Source: Deltaproteobacteria bacterium (GTDB taxonomy: Bacteria > Myxococcota > Kuafuiibacteriia > Kuafuiibacteriales > Kuafuiibacteriaceae). From it: 64,000 nt of DNA. A model generated the notes under the pieces. It searched no databases, was not told the DNA's origin, and was given only the letters and a program-made list of their open reading frames with translations. The stretch spans positions 186,001 through 250,000 of the forward strand of contig JACKEN010000009.1 in assembly GCA_020632995.1 (NCBI GenBank). The letters run 5' to 3'. Positions within the stretch are counted from its first letter, which is position 1. The number at the start of each line of letters is the position of its first letter. Below are positions 17,877-26,777 of the stretch, piece by piece. A program made the translations under genes and the position numbers.

Positions 17877-18998
17877 CTATTGCCCTCGCTGCGAATCGGC
17901 CCGGCGGGCCGGGCCGCTCTCGCTCATGGAACTCGCAAGCGGAGCGCGCAGCCGGGCGCAGCCCGGCGGAGAGGGGTGGCGGCTCCGCCGGCCCGGGACC
18001 CCAGGAACTGGGGGTCCGGCGCGGGCGCCACTCCGGGCAAGGTCCCGCGACGCGAACCAGGTGTGGCGGCCCGACTCCACGAGCGAGACGTTGTAGGGCG
18101 GGGCCAGGCGCTTGATCTCGTCCGCCTCCAACAGCGCCGCCTCGAGGGCGGTGGCGCAGGGGGTCACCGCAAGGTCCCTTGCCTGGCTCAGCATCTCGAG
18201 GGTCCGCTCCGGCAAGCGGCCCTGCTTGGTGAAGTGGCTGTTCACCCGCTTCTTGAGCGAGGTGGCCTTGCCCACGTAGAGCACGTCGCCGTTGGCGCGG
18301 AGGAACCGGTACACCCCGGGCACGTCGGGCAGCCCCAGCCGCCGCTCCCGCGGCATCGGGTAGACGCGCCGGGTGGCCTTGGGCTTGGGGGCGGTGGCCA
18401 ACCACGTCAGCAGCTCGGGCCAGGTCTCGACCCCGCGCTCGGCCAGCTGCCCGACCAGGCCCTGCCACACCACGCAGGTGGCGGCGACGTGCCCCGCGCT
18501 CCGGCGCAACAGATCCGGCGAGAAGCCGAAGTAGCCCGACAGCGCCCTCAGACCCCGCCGCGGCAGCTCCGGCAGGAGGCGCTGGGCCACCTGGTGGGTG
18601 CAGCACACCTCGAAGGGGTACGGCCCCTCCCCGTACGCGGCGTGGAGCGCCTCGAAGAAGCGCGCCTCGAACTGGGCGAAGTGGATGACGGTCGGCGCCG
18701 GCCCCGCGCCGACCAGAGGCGACGCGGCCGCGCTCAGGTGCCGCCAGGCCTCCGCCTCGGTGCCCCCCGCCGCGAGCTCCTCGTTCTTGATGCCGGTGAG
18801 CTCCCGCACCGCCCGGGGGAGCCGCACCCCGGGCGGCAGCGCCACCAGGGCGGAGCCGACGTCTTCTGGGCGCGGCGCAGGCTGGCCTGCGGCACGGAAG
18901 CGGTGCCAGCCCACCTCGATGAGCTGGCCGTGGGCGGGGGTGGCGCCGGTGCTCTGCCCGTCCAGGACCAGCACCTCGAGCTCGGCCAGGGTCGGCAC
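17877..18998 (-). CDS. Exonuclease-like domain + GIY-YIG nuclease domain protein
   Basis: GTG start 9 bp after the ferredoxin gene. Residues ~7-190 resemble a DnaQ-type 3'-5' exonuclease, but the motifs are degenerate: LDGQSTG (usual D-x-E becomes D-x-Q), VIHFAQFEARFF (Asp replaced by Glu) and HVAATC (final Asp replaced by Cys). Residues ~227-305 are a GIY-YIG/UvrC-N nuclease domain (GVYRFLRANGDVLYVGKATS, then ALEAALLEADEIKRLAPPYN with the catalytic Glu). After residue ~320 (TWFASRDLA) the sequence turns into translated repeat element, so the true C-terminus is probably disrupted. Probable role: structure-specific DNA cleavage in repair, with the exonuclease-like part serving as a binding module. 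Confidence 0.65.
   Translation of the reverse strand: MPTLAELEVLVLDGQSTGATPAHGQLIEVGWHRFRAAGQPAPRPEDVGSALVALPPGVRLPRAVRELTGIKNEELAAGGTEAEAWRHLSAAASPLVGAGPAPTVIHFAQFEARFFEALHAAYGEGPYPFEVCCTHQVAQRLLPELPRRGLRALSGYFGFSPDLLRRSAGHVAATCVVWQGLVGQLAERGVETWPELLTWLATAPKPKATRRVYPMPRERRLGLPDVPGVYRFLRANGDVLYVGKATSLKKRVNSHFTKQGRLPERTLEMLSQARDLAVTPCATALEAALLEADEIKRLAPPYNVSLVESGRHTWFASRDLARSGARAGPPVPGVPGRRSRHPSPPGCARLRAPLASSMSESGPARRADSQRGQ
17935..18004 (+). repeat. Dispersed ~70-bp repeat, copy A
   Basis: It shares two blocks with the element at 62265-62335 in the opposite orientation: GCAAGCGGAGCGCG at one end and GAGGGGTGG(x)CGGCTCC continuing through GCCGGCCCGGGACCCCAG at the other, with a variable GC-rich centre. 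A perfect hairpin arm CCCCAG-GAA-CTGGGG borders it (17999-18013). The copy sits between the GIY-YIG domain and the putative C-terminal half of the same protein, so it may be an insertion. Size, GC content and palindromic arms fit a REP/MITE-type element. No transposase is visible. Confidence 0.6.
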
Positions 18999-19007
18999 GG
19001 GCTCCGC

Positions 19008-19406
19008 TCAGTGGTGGTGCCGCGGCACCAGCTCCAACACGCCGGTCGCCTCGTAGCGCTTCCGGATCTCGGGGTTCTCGTCGAAGAAGGCCTTGAGGCT
19101 CTCCTCCGAGATGTCGACCACCAGGTCGTCGCCGTTGAGCTTGGCCTGGCAGCCGAGCCGGGAGTTGAGGCGCACGTCGAAGGCGAGATCCAGGCGGTCC
19201 TCCTCGCGCTCCTCCATCTCTTCGAGCGAGTCGAGGCCCTTCACCACGTAGACGTGGCAGGTGGAGCACCCGCAGACCCCGCCGCAGTTGGAGCCCACCG
19301 GGGCGCCGGAGTCCTGGGCCACCCTGAGGATGGTCAAGCCGTCCTCGGCCTCGACGGTGAGGTCCTGGCTCAGGACCCGGTTCTTCTTGAAGGTGATGCT
19401 CGGCAT
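19008..19406 (-). CDS. fdx: [2Fe-2S] ferredoxin, ISC/adrenodoxin type
   Basis: A 132-residue soluble protein with the cluster-binding pattern of the ISC/adrenodoxin ferredoxins: NCGGVCGCSTCHVYV followed by a distal Cys in RLGCQAKL. The body (ITFKKNRVLSQDLTVEAEDGLTIL in overlapping parts) matches the usual beta-grasp fold. It is slightly longer than typical (~110) because of a C-terminal extension ending in three His residues. Electron donor role, possibly in Fe-S assembly or to a neighbouring enzyme; no isc genes lie nearby. It is 15 bp downstream of the dihydrouridine synthase gene and 9 bp upstream of the GIY-YIG gene, probably one transcript. Confidence 0.85.
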   Translation of the reverse strand: MPSITFKKNRVLSQDLTVEAEDGLTILRVAQDSGAPVGSNCGGVCGCSTCHVYVVKGLDSLEEMEEREEDRLDLAFDVRLNSRLGCQAKLNGDDLVVDISEESLKAFFDENPEIRKRYEATGVLELVPRHHH

Positions 19407-19421
19407 CCAGTCACTCCTGCT

Positions 19422-20539
19422 TCATCCGAACGCGGTGCGCTCGTCATAGATGGGCGCCTCGCTCACGTCGAGCTGCTCGGCCGCGCCAAAGAAGGCGGCC
19501 ACCAGCGCCTCCACCGCCTCGCGCTCGTCCAGCCCCATCGCCCGCTCCCGGAACGCGGCGCCGCCGCGCATCCCGCGGCTGTACCAGATCAGGTGCTGCC
19601 GGAACTTCTTCAGCCCCCACGCCTCGGGCTCACCGTGGCGCCGGCGGCCGCCCGACGCGCCCTCGATGTGCTCGAGGTGGTCGGCCAGGTGTTGCAGGAT
19701 GACCTGCACCCGCTCCTCCGCCGCCACCGGCTCGGGCGCGGCCTCGCCGCGGTAGGCGGCGGCCAGCTCCCGGAACACCCACGGGTTCCCGAGCGCGGCC
19801 CGCCCACCATCACCCCGTCGCACCCGGTCTCGTCGACCACCCGGTGGGCGTCGGCCGCACAGAAGACGTCGCCGTTCGCGATCACCGGGATGCGCAAGGC
19901 CTCTTTCAGATCGCGGATCAGGCTCCAGTCCGCGGTGCCCGAGTAGCCCTGGCTGCGGGTGCGCGGGTGCAGCGTGACCGCCGCCGCGCCCGCGTCCTCG
20001 AGCGCCTTGCCGACCTCGACCGCGTTCCTCGACTCCGGGTCCCAGCCCGCGCGGATCTTGGCCGTGACCGGCACCGCGTCCCCCACCGCCTCGCGCATCG
20101 CGCGCACGATGGCGGCGGCCCGCGCGGGGTCGGTCATCAGCGCGGAGCCCGCCCCGTTCCGCGTGACCTTCTTGACCGGGCAACCCATGTTGACGTCCAA
20201 CAGGCGCGCCCCGCGCGACGCGGCCAGCTCCGCCCCCACCGCCATGGACTCCGGCTCCCCGCCGAAGATCTGCACCCAGAGCGCGGGCTCCTGCGCCGGG
20301 TCGTGGCGCAGGTACGCCTCGGTGCGCTCGTTCTTGTAGAGCAGGCCCTTGCTGCTCACGAGCTCGGTGGGGGCCGAGCCCGCCCCCATCCGCATCGCGA
20401 GCGCCCGGTACGGGGCCTCGGAGACCCCGGCCATCGGGGCCATGATGATCGGCGCGCCGAGCTCGAGGCCCCCCACGCGGAGGGGTCCGAGGCGAGACAG
20501 GGCCCCCGCGGGCGCCTGGAGCTGAGCGACGCTGACCAT
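19422..20539 (-). CDS. dusB: tRNA-dihydrouridine synthase, DusB-like (one frameshift)
   Basis: FMN-dependent reduction of uridines in tRNA D-loops. Visible motifs: FMN-binding GAPIIMAPMAGVSEAPYR, catalytic Cys in DVNMGCPVKKVTRNGAGSAL, HPRTRSQGYSGTADWSLI, IPVIANGDVF and, after correction, VMVGRAALGNPWVFRE. A missing base near 19803, between VMVG and RAALGNP, breaks the frame (1,118 bp, one short of a multiple of three). The shift falls in a GC run with no other damage, which favours a sequence error. The C-terminal helical domain (KKFRQHLIWYSRGMRGG) is intact. It is the first of a short run of minus-strand genes with ferredoxin next. Confidence 0.85.
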
Positions 20540-20595
20540 GGCCGAGCCCGGGCACTATCAGCCAGGGCCCTGGTGCAGCCAAGGATTATGTGGGC

Positions 20596-21902
20596 TCAGC
20601 CCAGCTCGTGCACGCCCGAGCTGGCGCGGCGACGCCGGCTGCCCATGAGCTCCGCGGTGCGGTCCAGGCCCGCGCCCCGCGCGGTGCGGACCGCGAGGCG
20701 GACCGGGGTGAGGGCGAAGAAGCGCTCGCCGTAGCGGCGCAGGGTCGCGGCCTCGAGCTCGACCCCGAGGCCGGGGTCGGTGGGCACCGGGAGGTCCCCC
20801 CTCGGGTCCAACCCCAGCGGGGTGGTGAGCAGGGCGTCCCGGTGCTCGGGCAGCATCGCCGGCGGCTCCCAGGGATACTCCAGGCGGGCGTCCCCCGCCG
20901 CCGCCCCGACCAGGCGCCGGTACGCGACCAAGGCGTGCAGGTTGGCGGCCAGCCCCACCCCGTCGCCGTAGGAGGACGGCGAGAAGCCCAGGCCCGCGTC
21001 TCGGCACACCGCGATGGTCCGCGCCACCGTGCCCAGGCCGGCGAAGGCCGCGTCGGGGGTCAGGACCCGATAGCAGCGCCCCTGCACCAGGGCGTGGATC
21101 GGGACGTAGGTGAAGGTCAGATCGCCGCCCGCGATCGGCACCGAGGTCTCGGAGGCGAGGGTCGACAGGTCGTCCCAGGCCTCGTCGTGCAAGGGCTCTT
21201 GCACCCACTTCAGCCCGGCCTGTTCGGCCAGGCCCATGAAGCGGCGCGCCCGGGCCAGGTCCCAGCGCGGGCCCCGGTCGACCAGGGCCACGCTCCACGC
21301 CTGGTGCGCGTGCACCATCAGCTCGAAGTCGGGCCCGGTGACCTCGCGCGCCACCCGGAGCTGCTCCGCGTCGTCCGCCTCGGTGGCGCCGTGCACCGCG
21401 AACTTGGCCGCGGTGAGGCCGAGGCGCATCGCGCGCTCGAAGGACTCCGCGCGCGGACCCGGGGCGGGCGGAGCTCGGCGAAGGTGGCGTAGACCGGCAC
21501 CGCGGCGGGGGTGGGCGCCTCGGGGTCGCCCTGGAGGTGCTCGAGGAGGAGCTGGTGCACCGGCACCCCGCGGGCCTTCGCGGCCAGGTCCCAGAACGCG
21601 ATGTCCATCCAGTTGTTGCGCCAGCCGAGGAAGGCGGTCTGGCGCAGGCGCTCGCGCACCTCGTCCAGGTCGTAGGGATCGAGGCCCATGAGGAACTGGC
21701 CGATGTACTCACCGAGACCCTGCCGCTCCCGGTCCAGCGCAGGGCAGGTTGCATATCCGGTCAGGCCGTCGCGGGTGGTGACGGTGAGCAGGGTGTAGCG
21801 TTGGCGGTACTGCGGGTAGCCCGGGATCCACACCGGGAACCGCACCGTGGGCAGCGGCAGATCGATGTGGTGCAGCTCGATCCGTTCGATCTTTCCGGTC
21901 AT
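20596..21902 (-). CDS. Enolase-superfamily (mandelate racemase/muconate lactonizing-like) protein, one frameshift
   Basis: Capping domain start at MTGKIERIELHHIDLPLP, then the barrel: FLGWRNNWMDIAFWDLAAKARG, AAKFAVHGATEADDAEQL, FELMVHAHQAW, LKWVQEPLHDEAWDDL, VPIAGGDLTFTYVP and GFSPSSYGDGVGLAANLHAL. A missing base near 21470 splits it (1,307 bp, one short of a multiple of three); about 435 residues when corrected. At the first metal-ligand strand the usual Asp (D-A-N) reads H-A-H, while the Glu and Asp/Glu of the next two strands are present. Either metal binding is unusual or chemistry is lost. The substrate is unknown, probably a sugar acid or amino acid derivative. Confidence 0.75.
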
Positions 21903-22020
21903 CTCGCCCCCGATCGCCGCCGCGGCGTCGACGCACCCCACGCCGACAAGCCCGCGTCACCGGAATGACACAGTGCGGCAACCTGCCCTGCGGGGTCAAC
22001 TGGGGGAGGGTCGGATCGGC

Positions 22021-24813
22021 TCAGCGCCGACGCTTCAGGGCCACACCGGCCAGGAGGACCATCCAAAACGCCCAAGAACCGGCCAATTCCGAGCCAGGTA
22101 CGGCGCACGTGCAGCCGCCGCCGATGGTGTTCCGGTGCAGATCCAGGGGCCCCGGCGTCTCGGCGGGCTGCTCCGGCGTCGGGGTGGGCGCGGGCTGCTC
22201 GGGGGTCGGCGTCGGGGTGGGCTCCGGCGGAGGCGGTGGGGTGGCGGGGGCGGGGGCGGCGGGATCTCGGTGCCGCTCACCGTCACGTCGTCCAGCGACC
22301 AGCCACCGAGCGGGTTGCTCGCGTCGGGGCTGACCTCGAAGCGCACCACCACCCCGTCCTCGCGATCGCTCGCCGCCTCGCCGAGGGGGAAGGCGAGGTA
22401 GCGCCAGCCGCCGCTCCAGGTGCTGCCGTCGCCCTGGTGGGTGTAGAGTAGCTGATCGTCGACGAAGATCTTGAACGTCCCCGCCATCGCGTGGTGCTGC
22501 CACAGCTCGAGGTACACGTTCTCCATCCCCACCGTGGGCACCGGCGGCGCCTCGAGGAACGTCGCGCGACCCGCCTTGGCCGCGCCGTCGGTGCCGCCCG
22601 GCCGGCCGCCCTCGCCGAGATCGGTGCCCACGACCTGCTGCCCGCCGTGGGCGGCGTAGGGATCGAAGGCGAGGCCGAGCGGCGTCGCGGCCGCCCAGTC
22701 GTCCCGGAGGTCCGAGCCCACCGCGCCGTGGGTCCACTCCCCGAGCCCCGCCTCGAAGCCCTCGGCCTTGATGTCCATGAGGCCCGGGTCCACCAGGGCC
22801 ACGAGCGGGCTGTCCTCGCTCCCGAGGCGGAAGGTGCGGCCGTCGGCCTGGATCTCGAACCGGTAGCGGAAGGTGGTACCCGCCTCGAGCCCCTGCAAGC
22901 TGACCTGCGCCACCGTCCCCGCCACGCTCACCGTGGCCGGGCTCCAGGCCGCCCTCGAGGCCGGGGGCCCAGAAGGCCTGCAGGTTCTGCAGGTCGACCT
23001 GCCCGCAGCTCGCGCGGTTCTCGACCCCGGCGGTGAGGACCACCTCACCCTTGTCGTCCGCGCTCACCCGGCCCGGGGCGTCGTGCAGGATGCGCGCGTA
23101 GGCCCCGGTGGGGACCAGGCTGTGGTTGATCGCCCCGCCGTCCACGAGGCCGTGGGCGTTGAAGATCGCGTTGATCTCGCAGCTGTTCGGGGTGCCGTTG
23201 TTGACGTCGCCGTCGTCGTCGTCCGCCTCGAGCACCGACGGGTAGGCGGTGGACAGGCCGGGCCCGAGGGCCAGGGCGTAGATGAAGATGCGGTCGACCA
23301 TCAGGCGCCCGGCCCAGTCGCCGTGCTTGTCCATCATCGCCTCGCGGAGGTCCCACAGGGCCGAGGCCCAGATGAGGCCGTCCTCATGGACCTCGTTGAC
23401 GTAGTCGTCGGGGTAGACGCGGTCCGCGTCGATGCGCCGGATGCCGCCGCCGTTGGTCGCGAAGCCCCTGCCCACCACCGGATCGTCGAGCACGGTCGCG
23501 GCGAGGAAGTCGCCGGTGCCCTCGCCCACCGAGCCCACCACGTTGCGGGTGAGGTTCTGGTGATAGCCGTGGCCGAACTCGTGGTAGACGATGCTCGAGA
23601 TCTGCCCGGTGTTGTTGCAGCCGCCGCCGGAGCGGAAGAAGTTCACCGTCTCGCCGTCCCAGTACGCGTTGCAGGTGTCGTTCAGGTTCACGTTGCTGGT
23701 GAGGCGCTGGGAGAGCCACGGCAGGGTCGGGGTCAGCTGCGAGGCCCACGCCTTCACCAGGTTCAGGTGCACGAAGGGGTCGGCCTGCTGGGTGTTCGAC
23801 GGCGTGACGTCGTAGACCTGGAACGGCCCGGCGAGGTTCACCTGCATCCGCTCGTTCTGCTGGCCGCCCTGATCGTCGATCACCACCCGCGAGCCGCTGT
23901 AGGTTACGGTCTGGCCCCCCGGCGCGACGATCTCACCGTCACCGTCGGTCACCTGGTTGCCCACCGCCAGGAAGGGGACGGTGATCGGCTCGCTCCCCTC
24001 GCTCGGGTTCACGCGGTGGACCACCATGCGGATCCGACCCTCGCCCTCGGCGAAGCGGAGCGCGTCGTCCACCGCGAGGACCGCGCCGCTCAGCGCGTCG
24101 ACGTGCACGGTGAGCTCGGCCCGGGGCGCGGGGGTGGACACCTCGACCGCCCACGCGAGGCGCGCGTCCTCGGGGCGATCGCCGCCCAGCCACACCACCA
24201 GCGCCGGCGCGCCCTTCACGCCGGCCCCCGGGGCCCACGCCCGCACCGCGTCCGCGGCAAGCAGGCCTGCATCACCCGCGTCGAGCGCGGGCTCGGCGGG
24301 GACGGCCAGCCCCGCCATCAGCTCGTTCCGGACCGAGGTGATCACGCCGCCCCGGAAGCTCACGAGGAGGAAGCCACCTCGGACCGGGAGCCCCTCGTAC
24401 CGCTGGGCGAGGTAGACCGACGTGCGGCCGGTGAGGGGGTGCACCGAGGCCAGCTCGAGCGCCTCGGGCGCCACCCCGAAGCTCTCCGCCGCCGCCCGCC
24501 CGAAGACGAGGGCCGCCTCCCCCGCTGCCTCGGGTCGCAGGTTGGCTTGCGCCTCCGCCCCCGCCGCGCGGTACGCGAGCGCCACCGCCCCGTCGGGCCG
24601 GAAGCTGGCCGGCACCAGCCCCGCCTCGACCAGCGCCGCGCTCACCTTGGCGCGGGGGTGGTCCGGCTGAGTGGCGAGGAACCGCTCCGGGGTCGAGGCC
24701 CACGGCGTGGCCCGCGGCGCGAACCCCAGGGCGGGCGCGCTGAGGGTCGCCGTCACCAGGAGGGTCGAGCAAGCGGAGAGCCGGGCCAGGGCAGAGCTAC
24801 GCACGGCTTCCAC
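22021..24813 (-). CDS. Secreted gluzincin metallopeptidase with MYXO-CTERM sorting tag (two frameshifts)
   Basis: Sec signal peptide (LSACSTLLVTATLSAPALG), an FTP/propeptide-like region (VHPLTGRTSVYLAQRYEGLPV), and the zinc site VYHEFGHGYHQNL (HEFGH at 411-415) followed by GEGTGDFLAATV. After corrections near 22950 and 22258 (net zero, 2,793 bp) come a beta-sandwich domain (GFEAGLGEWTHGAVGS), a Pro/Thr-rich linker (PEPTPTPTPEQPAPTPTPEQ) and the tag GGGCTCAVPG - hydrophobic helix - KRRR. MYXO-CTERM proteins in myxobacteria reach the cell surface through type II secretion, and a full T2SS is encoded 17 kb away. Likely an exported protease for prey or polymer digestion. Confidence 0.8.
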   Translation of the reverse strand: MEAVRSSALARLSACSTLLVTATLSAPALGFAPRATPWASTPERFLATQPDHPRAKVSAALVEAGLVPASFRPDGAVALAYRAAGAEAQANLRPEAAGEAALVFGRAAAESFGVAPEALELASVHPLTGRTSVYLAQRYEGLPVRGGFLLVSFRGGVITSVRNELMAGLAVPAEPALDAGDAGLLAADAVRAWAPGAGVKGAPALVVWLGGDRPEDARLAWAVEVSTPAPRAELTVHVDALSGAVLAVDDALRFAEGEGRIRMVVHRVNPSEGSEPITVPFLAVGNQVTDGDGEIVAPGGQTVTYSGSRVVIDDQGGQQNERMQVNLAGPFQVYDVTPSNTQQADPFVHLNLVKAWASQLTPTLPWLSQRLTSNVNLNDTCNAYWDGETVNFFRSGGGCNNTGQISSIVYHEFGHGYHQNLTRNVVGSVGEGTGDFLAATVLDDPVVGRGFATNGGGIRRIDADRVYPDDYVNEVHEDGLIWASALWDLREAMMDKHGDWAGRLMVDRIFIYALALGPGLSTAYPSVLEADDDDGDVNNGTPNSCEINAIFNAHGLVDGGAINHSLVPTGAYARILHDAPGRVSADDKGEVVLTAGVENRASCGQVDLQNLQAFWAPGLEGGLEPGHGERGGDGGAGQLAGARGGYHLPLPVRDPGRRPHLPPRERGQPARGPGGPGPHGHQGRGLRGGARGVDPRRGGLGPPGRLGGRDAARPRLRSLRRPRRAAGRGHRSRRGRPAGRHRRRGQGGSRDVPRGAAGAHGGDGERVPRAVAAPRDGGDVQDLRRRSATLHPPGRRQHLERRLALPRLPPRRGGERSRGRGGGALRGQPRREQPARWLVAGRRDGERHRDPAAPAPATPPPPPEPTPTPTPEQPAPTPTPEQPAETPGPLDLHRNTIGGGCTCAVPGSELAGSWAFWMVLLAGVALKRRR

Positions 24814-24918
24814 GATCGCAAGACCCGGGCCGATCTCTGCTCGGACCGCGGTCGTCTCGGGCGTCCCCCTCCCCCGCGGACGGCCCGAGTCATTCCAAGA
24901 GGTTGGAGTGTGACATCG

Positions 24919-25012
24919 ACCCCACAGGGGGCCTCCCCGTGGGTGCCATGACCACCTTTGGTGAGGTCAGTGGGGACTCCATGCCCCACCCCCTGTGTTG
25001 TCGAGTCCCCAC
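24919..25012. other. Two strong stem-loops, possible structured RNA or operator
   Basis: First: CCCAC-a-GGGG-gcct-CCCC-GTGGG at 24921-24943, nine pairs with one bulge. Second: a perfect 10-bp inverted repeat GTGGGGACTC (24970-24979) and GAGTCCCCAC (25003-25012) around a 23-nt loop. Between them lies an imperfect palindrome TGACC...GGTCA (24950-24970). The density of dyad symmetry in under 100 bp exceeds that of neighbouring non-coding sequence. It could be a leader RNA for the MATE gene 380 bp downstream, a small RNA or a regulator site. No riboswitch class was recognised. Confidence 0.45.
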
Positions 25013-25316
25013 CTCCCCTCCCGGCGCACGTTTGCAACCCAGCCTGCATGTGATCCTGGACACCCAACCAAGTCAGGAAAGTTGACCGGGGGGAGGTGAC
25101 AAGCGCGCCGCGCCTCGTTCAAGCTCGCCGGGATGCAGATGTTTCAGGTCGTCATGGCCGGGGCTCAGTTCCCGGTGGGTCAGGTGAGCCCGAGCTAGCT
25201 CCCCCCGCAAGCCGACGACCCTCAAGGAGGTCGGTTCGCTTCGGGCGGACCGGCCTCTTCGAGTTTCTGGGACCTGCGTCCCCGACCAACGAGACCGGAA
25301 AGCTCCCCTGTCGATC

Positions 25317-25334
25317 AAAAAGGGGCGATGCCCC
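25317..25334 (-). terminator. Terminator-like hairpin reading on the minus strand
   Basis: On the minus strand the sequence is GGGGC-ATC-GCCCC followed directly by TTTTT, a classical intrinsic terminator shape. No minus-strand gene ends here (the nearest, the serine hydrolase, ends 1.4 kb away beyond MATE). It could stop antisense transcription or mark an unrecognised small RNA. On the plus strand it is simply a hairpin in the MATE leader. Confidence 0.35.
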
Positions 25335-25393
25335 GTGGAGGGGTGGGACGGCAGCGCCGCCCACCGTGGGCCGAGGAGGCCTGGGAGGTCGAG

Positions 25394-26738
25394 ATGGAAA
25401 CGCCCGGCGGGGCACGCGAGGTGGCGCGGATAGCGTGGCCCCTCGCGGTGGGCATGTTCTCGTTTACGTTGATGGGGGTGGTGGACACGCTCCTTATGGG
25501 GCACGTCAGCACCACCGCTCAGGCAGGCGTCGCGGTGGCCACAATGGTGGTGATCACCTTCATCGCCTTCTACCGAGGCGTAGCCTCCGGGGCCCAGGCC
25601 CTGGTGGCGGCGGCCCACGGGGCGCGCGACCCGCTGCGCATCCGGGCCGCGGGCACCGCCGCGGTGCTCTTCGCGCTCGTCCTCGGGGTGCTCGCTACCG
25701 CGACGATCCGCCTCGTGGCCGCCCCCACCCTCGGCTGGGTCGTGGGCGACCCCGACGTGGCGGCGGCGGGCCGGCGCTACCTCGAGGTCCGCGCCTTCGC
25801 GGTGCCGATGTCGATGCTGAGCTTCGGCCTGCTGGCGAGCATCCAGGGCCTCGGCGACACCCGCACCCAGATGTGGGTCAGCCTGGCCGGGAACGTGGTC
25901 AACGCGGTGGTCGGGGTGCTGCTGGTCTTCGGGCTCGGGCCGTTCCCGCGCCTGGAGGAGGCGGGCGCGGGGTGGAGCACGGTGGCGGGCGCCGCCACCA
26001 TGGCCTCGCTCTATGCGCTCCGCTTCCGGAGCCGGATCGGCAAGGTGCTGCGGCCGAGCCGCGAGGTCATCACCAGCGTGCTGACGATCGGGGTGCCGGC
26101 CGGCGTCCAGAACCTGCTCGGGGTGAGCGCGTTCGTGGTGATGAACGTGGCCCTCGCGCGGGCGGGCCAGGTGGAGCTGGCGGCGAGCCAGGTGGTGTTC
26201 CAGATCATCAGCCTGTCCTTCCTCCCCGGCGCGGGGATCGGCGAGGCGGGCGGGGTGCTCCTGGGGCGCTACCTCGGCGCGGGCCAGCCCGAGGTGGCGG
26301 GCCGCACGCTCGAGAGCGCAAGGCGGATTGCCATCGGGGTCATGTCGGTGTTCGGGCTGATCTTCTTCTTCTTCGGGAGACCGATCGCCAGCCTGTTCAC
26401 CGAGGATCCCGCGGTGGTGGAGCGCGGCCGCGGTGTTGATGTACTTCGCGGCCTCGTTCCAGGTGGTGGACGCGGTGGCGATGGTGCACCTCGCCGCCCT
26501 CCGGAGCGCCGGGGACACCCGCTTCACCCTGCTGGTGACCACCATCTCCGCGTGGGCGTGCCAGGTCCCGGGCACCCTCGTCCTGGGGCTCTACTTCGGC
26601 TGGGGCGCCACTGGCGCCTGGGTGGGGATGACGCTGCAGGTGTTCGCGGAGGCGCTGATCACCGCGCCGCGGGTCCTCCGGCTGGGCCGGGGCACCCTGG
26701 GCCGGCTCGATCTGCTGCTCGGGCGGGCCCCGGCGTAG
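25394..26738 (+). CDS. MATE-family multidrug/cation efflux transporter (one frameshift)
   Basis: Twelve-helix Na+- or H+-coupled exporter. Family features: FSFTLMGVVDTLLMGHVST in the first helices, AFYRGVASGAQALVA, RAFAVPMSMLSFGLLASIQGLGDTRT (in parts), VQNLLGVSAFVVMNVALAR, and ALRSAGDTRFTLLVTTISAW in the second half. The ATG at 25394 follows a good ribosome-binding site (GGGAGGT) and begins just before the first helix. One extra base near 26430 shifts the frame (1,345 bp); corrected length about 447 residues, normal for the family. Substrate unknown. The gene stands alone, with a long structured leader upstream. Confidence 0.85.
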
Positions 26739-26777
26739 ACGTCGAGAGTGTCCCGGTCCTGCGCTGAACGTGCGCGC

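Larger units (their letters stand above)
24814..25393. other. 580-bp divergent intergenic region
   Basis: It separates the minus-strand metallopeptidase from the plus-strand MATE gene and is less GC-rich than its surroundings. It holds two strong stem-loops (separate entry), one GCAA-N6-CTGC site at 25034, a small CGACC/GGTCG hairpin at 25216-25233 and a minus-strand terminator-like hairpin at 25317-25334. Frames in 25090-25390 are open in more than one direction, but I recognise no protein in them. Both flanking promoters must lie here; no clear -35/-10 pair was identified. Confidence 0.6.

Noticed and set aside
25090..25390. Possible remnant of a mobile element or short protein gene before MATE
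   Set aside because: Frames are open in several directions but none gives a recognisable domain, inverted ends or target duplications.
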